Below are positions 60,131 through 64,000 of a stretch of DNA of 64,000 bases, piece by piece. The position numbers and the translations under genes were made by a program. Origin of the DNA: Perognathus longimembris pacificus (Eukaryota; Chordata; Mammalia; Rodentia; Heteromyidae); the NCBI RefSeq assembly GCF_023159225.1, contig NW_025958783.1, positions 1 to 64,000 of the forward strand, in the 5' to 3' direction. The notes beneath the pieces were generated by a model that saw nothing but the letters and a program-made list of their open reading frames with translations, did no database searches and was not told the DNA's origin. The first letter of the stretch is position 1, and each line of letters opens with the position of its first letter.

Positions 60131-61989
60131 TTGCTCCTGCGCGCAGTGCCCTTCTCTCCACATTTATGTGTTTGTTTGTTTGTCTATCTAATCTTTTGGG
60201 TTTTTTTTCTAATGAGGTCGACCAGTTTTCTATTTATTATTGTCTTTACTACGCATCAAGCCTCGCTGCTTGTCTTTGCTCCTGTGTGCTCGCGCACACT
60301 CGCCTTTTCCACTTATTTTTATTTTTATTTATTTTTTATTTATTTTGTCAATTTAAAAAAATACGCATCGTGCTGTGCTGTTTGTGTTTGCTTGAGTGCA
60401 TTCGCGCGCTCTCGCTTTCTCCACTTTACAGTTTTTTTGTTATTATTTATCTATTCCTGAGAGTTTATCTTATTTTTTATTTCTTTATTTAAATGAAGTA
60501 GACCAGTTGCCTGCCCTTCCTTCCATTATCCGTCACCGAGACAAACTGAACAAAGTTCTGAGGTCGACCTTGTAAAGATAAGGATTCAGGTCTCTCTGGT
60601 GTTTACCTTTGCTCCTGCGCGCAATGCCCTTTTCTCCACATTTATGTGTTTGTTTGTTTGTCTATCTAATCTTTTGGGTTTTTATTTCTAATGAGGTCGA
60701 CCAGTTGTCTATTTATTATTTTTTTTACTACGCATCAAGCTGCGCTGCTTGTCTTTGCTCCTGTGTGCTCGCGCACTCTCGCCTTTTCCACTTATTTTTA
60801 TTTTTGATTTATTTTTGATTTATTTTGTCAATTTAAAAAAAATACGCATCGTGCTGTGCTGTTTGTGTTTGCTTGAGTGCATTCGCGCGCTCTCGCTTTC
60901 TCCACTTTACAATTTTTTTGTTATTATTTATCTATTCCTGAGAGTTTGTCTTATTTTTTATTTGTTTATTTAATTGAAGTCGACCAGTTGCCTGCCCTTC
61001 CTTCCATTATCTGTCACCGAGACAAACTGAACAAAGTTCTGAGGTCGACCTTGTAAAGATAAGGATTCAGGTCTGTCTGCTGTTTACATTTGCTCTTGCG
61101 CTCACTGCCCTTCTCCCCACATTTATGTGTTTGTTTGTTTGTCTATCTAATCTTTTGGGTTTTTATTTCTAATGAGGTCGACCAGTTGTCTATTTATTAT
61201 TTTTTTTACTACGCATCAAGCTGCGTTGCTTGTCTTTGCTCCTGTGTGCTCGCGCACTTCGCCTTTTCCACTTATTTTATTTTTTATTTATTTTTGATTT
61301 TTTGTCAATTTTTTAAAAAAATACGCATCCTGCTGTGCTGTTTGTGTTTGCTTGAGTGCATTCGCGCGCTCTCGCTTTCTCCACTTTACAATTTTTTTGG
61401 ATATTATTTATCTATTCCTGAGAGTTTATATTATTTTTTATTTGTTTATTTAAATGAAGTCGACCAGTTGCCTGCCCTTCCTTCCATTATCCGTCACCGA
61501 GAAAAACTGAACAAAGTTCTGAGGTCGACCTTGTAAAGATAAGGATTCAGGTCTGTCTGCTGTTTACCTTTGCTCCTGCCCGCACTGCCCTTCTCTCCAC
61601 ATTCATGTGTTAGTTGGTTTGTCTATCTAATCTTTTGGGTTTTTATTTCTAATGAGGTCGACCAGTTGTCTATTTATTATTTTTTTTTACTACGCATCAA
61701 GCTGCGCTGCTTGTCTTTGCTCCTGTGTGCTCGCGCACTCTCGCCTTTTCCACTTATTTTTATTTTTGATTTATTTTTGATTTATTTTGTCAATTTTTAA
61801 AAACAAATACGCATCGTGCTGTGCTGTTTGTGTTTGCTTGAGTGCATTCGCGCGCTCTCGCTTTCTCCACTTTACAATTTTTTTGTTATTATTTATCTAT
61901 TCCTGAGAGTTTATCTTATTTTTTATTTGTTTATTTAAATGAAGTCGACCAGTTGCCTGCCCTTCCTTCCATTATCCGTCACCGAGACA
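60131..61989. repeat. Variant-rich satellite monomers
   Basis: Units 60131, 60609, 61090 and 61570 carry many private changes: ATCAAGCCTCGCTG, ATTTTTATTTATTTTTTATT, AATGAAGTAGACCAG, GCGCGCAATGCCCTTTTC, GAGTTTGTCTTAT, TTTAATTGAAG, CTTGCGCTCACTG, CTTCTCCCCAC, CATTCATGTGTTAG and AAAACAAATACGC. No HOR partner for this stretch lies in the window, apart from the 60.13-kb unit start, which reappears at the right edge. Confidence 0.85.
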
Positions 61990-64000
61990 ACCTGAACAAA
62001 ATTCTGAGGTCGACCTTGTAAAGATAAGGATTCACATCTTTCTGCTGTTTACATTTGCTCCTGCGCTCACTGCCCTTCTCTCCACATTTATGTGTTTGTT
62101 TGTTTGTCTATCTAATCTTTTGGGTTTTTATTTCTAATGAGGTCGACCAGTTGTCTATTTATTATTTTTTTTACTACGCATCAAGCTGCGCTGCTTGTCT
62201 TTGCTCCTGTGTGCTCGCGCACTTCGCCTTTTCCACTTATTTTTATTTTTGATTTATTTTTGATTTATTTTGTCAATTTTTTAAAAAAATACGCATCGTG
62301 CTGTGCTGTTTGTGTTTGCTTGAGTGCATTCGCGCGCTCTCGCTTTCTCCACTTTACAATTTTTTTTGTTATTATTTATCTATTCCTGAGAGTTTATATT
62401 ATTTTTATTTGTTTATTTAAATGAAGTCGACCAGTTGCCTGCCCTTCCTTCCATTATCCGTCACCGAGAAAAACTGAACAAAGTTCTGAGGTCGACCTTG
62501 TAAAGATAAGGATTCAGGTCTGTCTGCTGTTTACCTTTGCTCCTGCCCGCACTGCCCTTCTCTCCACATTTATGTGTTTGTTGGTTTGTTCATCTAATCT
62601 TTTGGGTTTTTATTTCTAATGAGGTTGACCAGTTGTTTATTTATTATTTTTTTTACTACGCATCAAGCTGCGCTGCTTGTCTTTGCTCCTGTGTGCTCGC
62701 GCACTCTCGCCTTTTCCACTTATTTTTATTTTTGATTTATTTTTGATTTATTTTGTCAATTTAAAAAAAAAACGCATCGTGCTGTGCTGTTTGTGTTTGC
62801 TTGAGTGCATTCGCGCGCTCTCACTTTCTGCACTTTACAATTTTTTTGTTATTATTTATCTATTCCTGAGAGTTTATCTTAATTTTTATTTGTTTATTTA
62901 AATGAAGTCGACCAGTTGCCTGCCCTTCCTTCCATTATCCGTCACCGAGACAAACTGAACAAAGTTCTGAGGTCGACCTTGTAAAGATAAGGATTCAGGT
63001 CTGTCTGCTGTTTACCTATGCTCCTGCGCGCACTGCCCTTCTCTCCACATTTATGTGTTTGTTTGTTTGTCTATCTAATCTTTTGGGTTTTTATTTCTAA
63101 TGAGGTCGACCAGTTGTCTATTTATTATTTTTTTTACTACGCATCAAGCTGCGCTGCTTGTCTTTGCTCCTGTGTGCTCGCGCACTCTCGCCTTTTCCAC
63201 TTATTGTTATTTTTTATTTATTTTTGATTTATTTTGTCAATATAAAAAAAATACGCATCGTGCTGTGCCGTTTGTGTTTGCTTGAGTGCATTCGTGCGCT
63301 CTCGCTTTCTCCACTTTACAATTTTTTGGATATTATTTATCTATTCCTGAGAGTTTATCTTATTTTTACTTGTTTATTTAAATGAAGTCGACCAGTTGCC
63401 TGCCCTTCCTTCCATTATCCGTCACCGAGACAAACTGAACAAAGTTCTGAGTTCGACCTTGTAAAGATAAGGATTCAGGTCTGTCTGCTGTTTACCTTTG
63501 CTCCTGCGAACACTGCCCTTCTCTCCACATTTATGTGTTTGTTTGTTTGTCTATCTAATCTTTTGGGTTTTTATTTCTAATGAGGTCGACCAGTTGTCTA
63601 TTTATTATTTTTTTTACTACGCATCAAGCTGCGCTGCTTGTCTTTGCTCCTGTGTGCTCGCGCACTCTCGCCTTTTCCACTTATTTTTATTTTTGATTTA
63701 TTTTGATTTATTTTGTCAATTTAAAAAAAATACGCATCGTGCTGTGCTGTTTGTGTTTGCTTGAGGCTTTCGCGCGCTGTCGCTTTGTGCACTTTACAAT
63801 TTTTTTGTTATTATTTATCTATTCCTGAGAGTTTATCTTATTTTTATTTGTTTATTTAAATGAAGTCGACCAGTTGCCTGCCCTTCCTTCCATTATCCGT
63901 CACCGAGACAAACTGAACAAAGTTCTGAGGTCGACCTTGTAAAGATAAGGATGCAGGTCTGTCTGCTGTTTACCTTTGCTCCTGCGCGCAGTGCCCCTTC
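61990..64000. repeat. Third copy of the 58-60 kb block, truncated by the window edge
   Basis: AACAAAATTCTGAGG and CACATCTTTCTGC (61993-62046) occur elsewhere only at 58143-58195, so 62055 and 62537 pair with 58203 and 58685 at 3,852 bp. The next unit, 63018, matches 57237/48091 (ACCTATGCTCC) in front, then 63250 onward matches 59400-60150 (GTTTATTT preceded by ACTTG, CCTGCGAACACTG, AAGGATGCAGGTC, GCGCGCAGTGCC). The stretch is thus a mosaic of neighbouring units of the same parent block. The array continues past 64000. Confidence 0.87.

Larger units (their letters stand above)
1..64000. repeat. Satellite array, ~482-bp unit, head to tail
   Basis: The same unit recurs without interruption from edge to edge. 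Using the anchor TTGCTCCTG as unit start, I find starts at 416, 898, 1381, 1866, 2347, 2828 and so on to 63498 and 63976: 131 anchors, 130 complete units. Spacing is 471-485 bp, mean about 482 once four SINE insertions are subtracted. All units point the same way and no inverted unit was seen. The plus strand is strikingly T-rich, with pyrimidine tracts such as CTCTCGCTTTCTCCAC. Units differ by point changes, by A-tract and T-tract length, and by diagnostic variants that sort them into subtypes and higher-order repeats. A pericentromeric, centromeric or other heterochromatic block is the natural setting (inference; nothing in the window proves location). I recognise no named satellite family. 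No gene lies within it. Confidence 0.98.

Noticed and set aside
1..64000. CRISPR-like or gene-cluster reading of the regular repetition
   Set aside because: The period is about 482 bp with no alternating short repeats and unique spacers, no adjacent genes, and eukaryotic SINEs inside.
1..64000. LTR element, endogenous virus or DNA transposon hidden in the array
   Set aside because: No terminal repeats, transposase or polymerase motifs were seen on either strand, and every base outside the four SINEs is accounted for by satellite monomers.

Overview
The whole 64 kb window is one head-to-tail satellite DNA array. The unit averages about 482 bp (130 complete units and a partial unit at each end), and every unit is in the same orientation. 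I see no protein-coding gene, functional RNA gene, CRISPR array or prokaryotic feature. The open frames are short (about 60-150 codons), recur once per unit, mostly begin at TTG, and are the translated shadow of a T-rich strand that happens to lack stops for about 200 bases at a time. The array runs off both edges, so its true size is unknown.

The organism is a eukaryote, almost certainly a mammal, and most likely a geomyoid rodent (kangaroo rat, pocket mouse or pocket gopher). The only non-satellite DNA is a 192-bp tRNA-derived SINE with an A-rich tail, present four times on the minus strand. Its tRNA-Ala/ID-like head plus unrelated right half matches what I remember of the IDL-Geo family of Geomyoidea. 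I could not check this against a database. The satellite itself matches no named family I can recall.

Within the unit there are three diverged copies of an older CpG-rich, pyrimidine-rich core of about 50-65 bp, separated by very T-rich or A/T-tract spacers. There are also usually three SalI-type GTCGAC sites, one inside a perfect 10-bp palindrome.

At larger scale the array is a patchwork of higher-order repeats (HORs). From left to right: a 3-unit HOR (1-2206); a 9-unit HOR of 4,347 bp (about 3200-9240); a 3-unit, 1,680-bp HOR carrying the SINE, present three times in tandem (11519-15790) and once more 26-29 kb away (40637-42318); an 11-unit HOR of 5,294 bp in two nearly identical copies (16561-27147); a 5-unit HOR of 2,409 bp in two copies (26668-31484); then three versions of a longer monomer series (31485-38708, 43755-49055, 50983-56756) that differ by losses of whole units; and finally dispersed duplications linking 47.7-51.0, 56.9-60.1 and 62.0-64.0 kb. 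Hybrid monomers at the loss points show directly that unequal exchange in register removed whole units.

The notable content is the evolutionary record: one SINE insertion (same target site, same 16-bp target duplication in all four copies) amplified as part of an HOR, mosaic monomers with datable junctions, and a subtype of monomer confined to the right half. A long-read assembly is assumed; some of the near-identical blocks would need read support.
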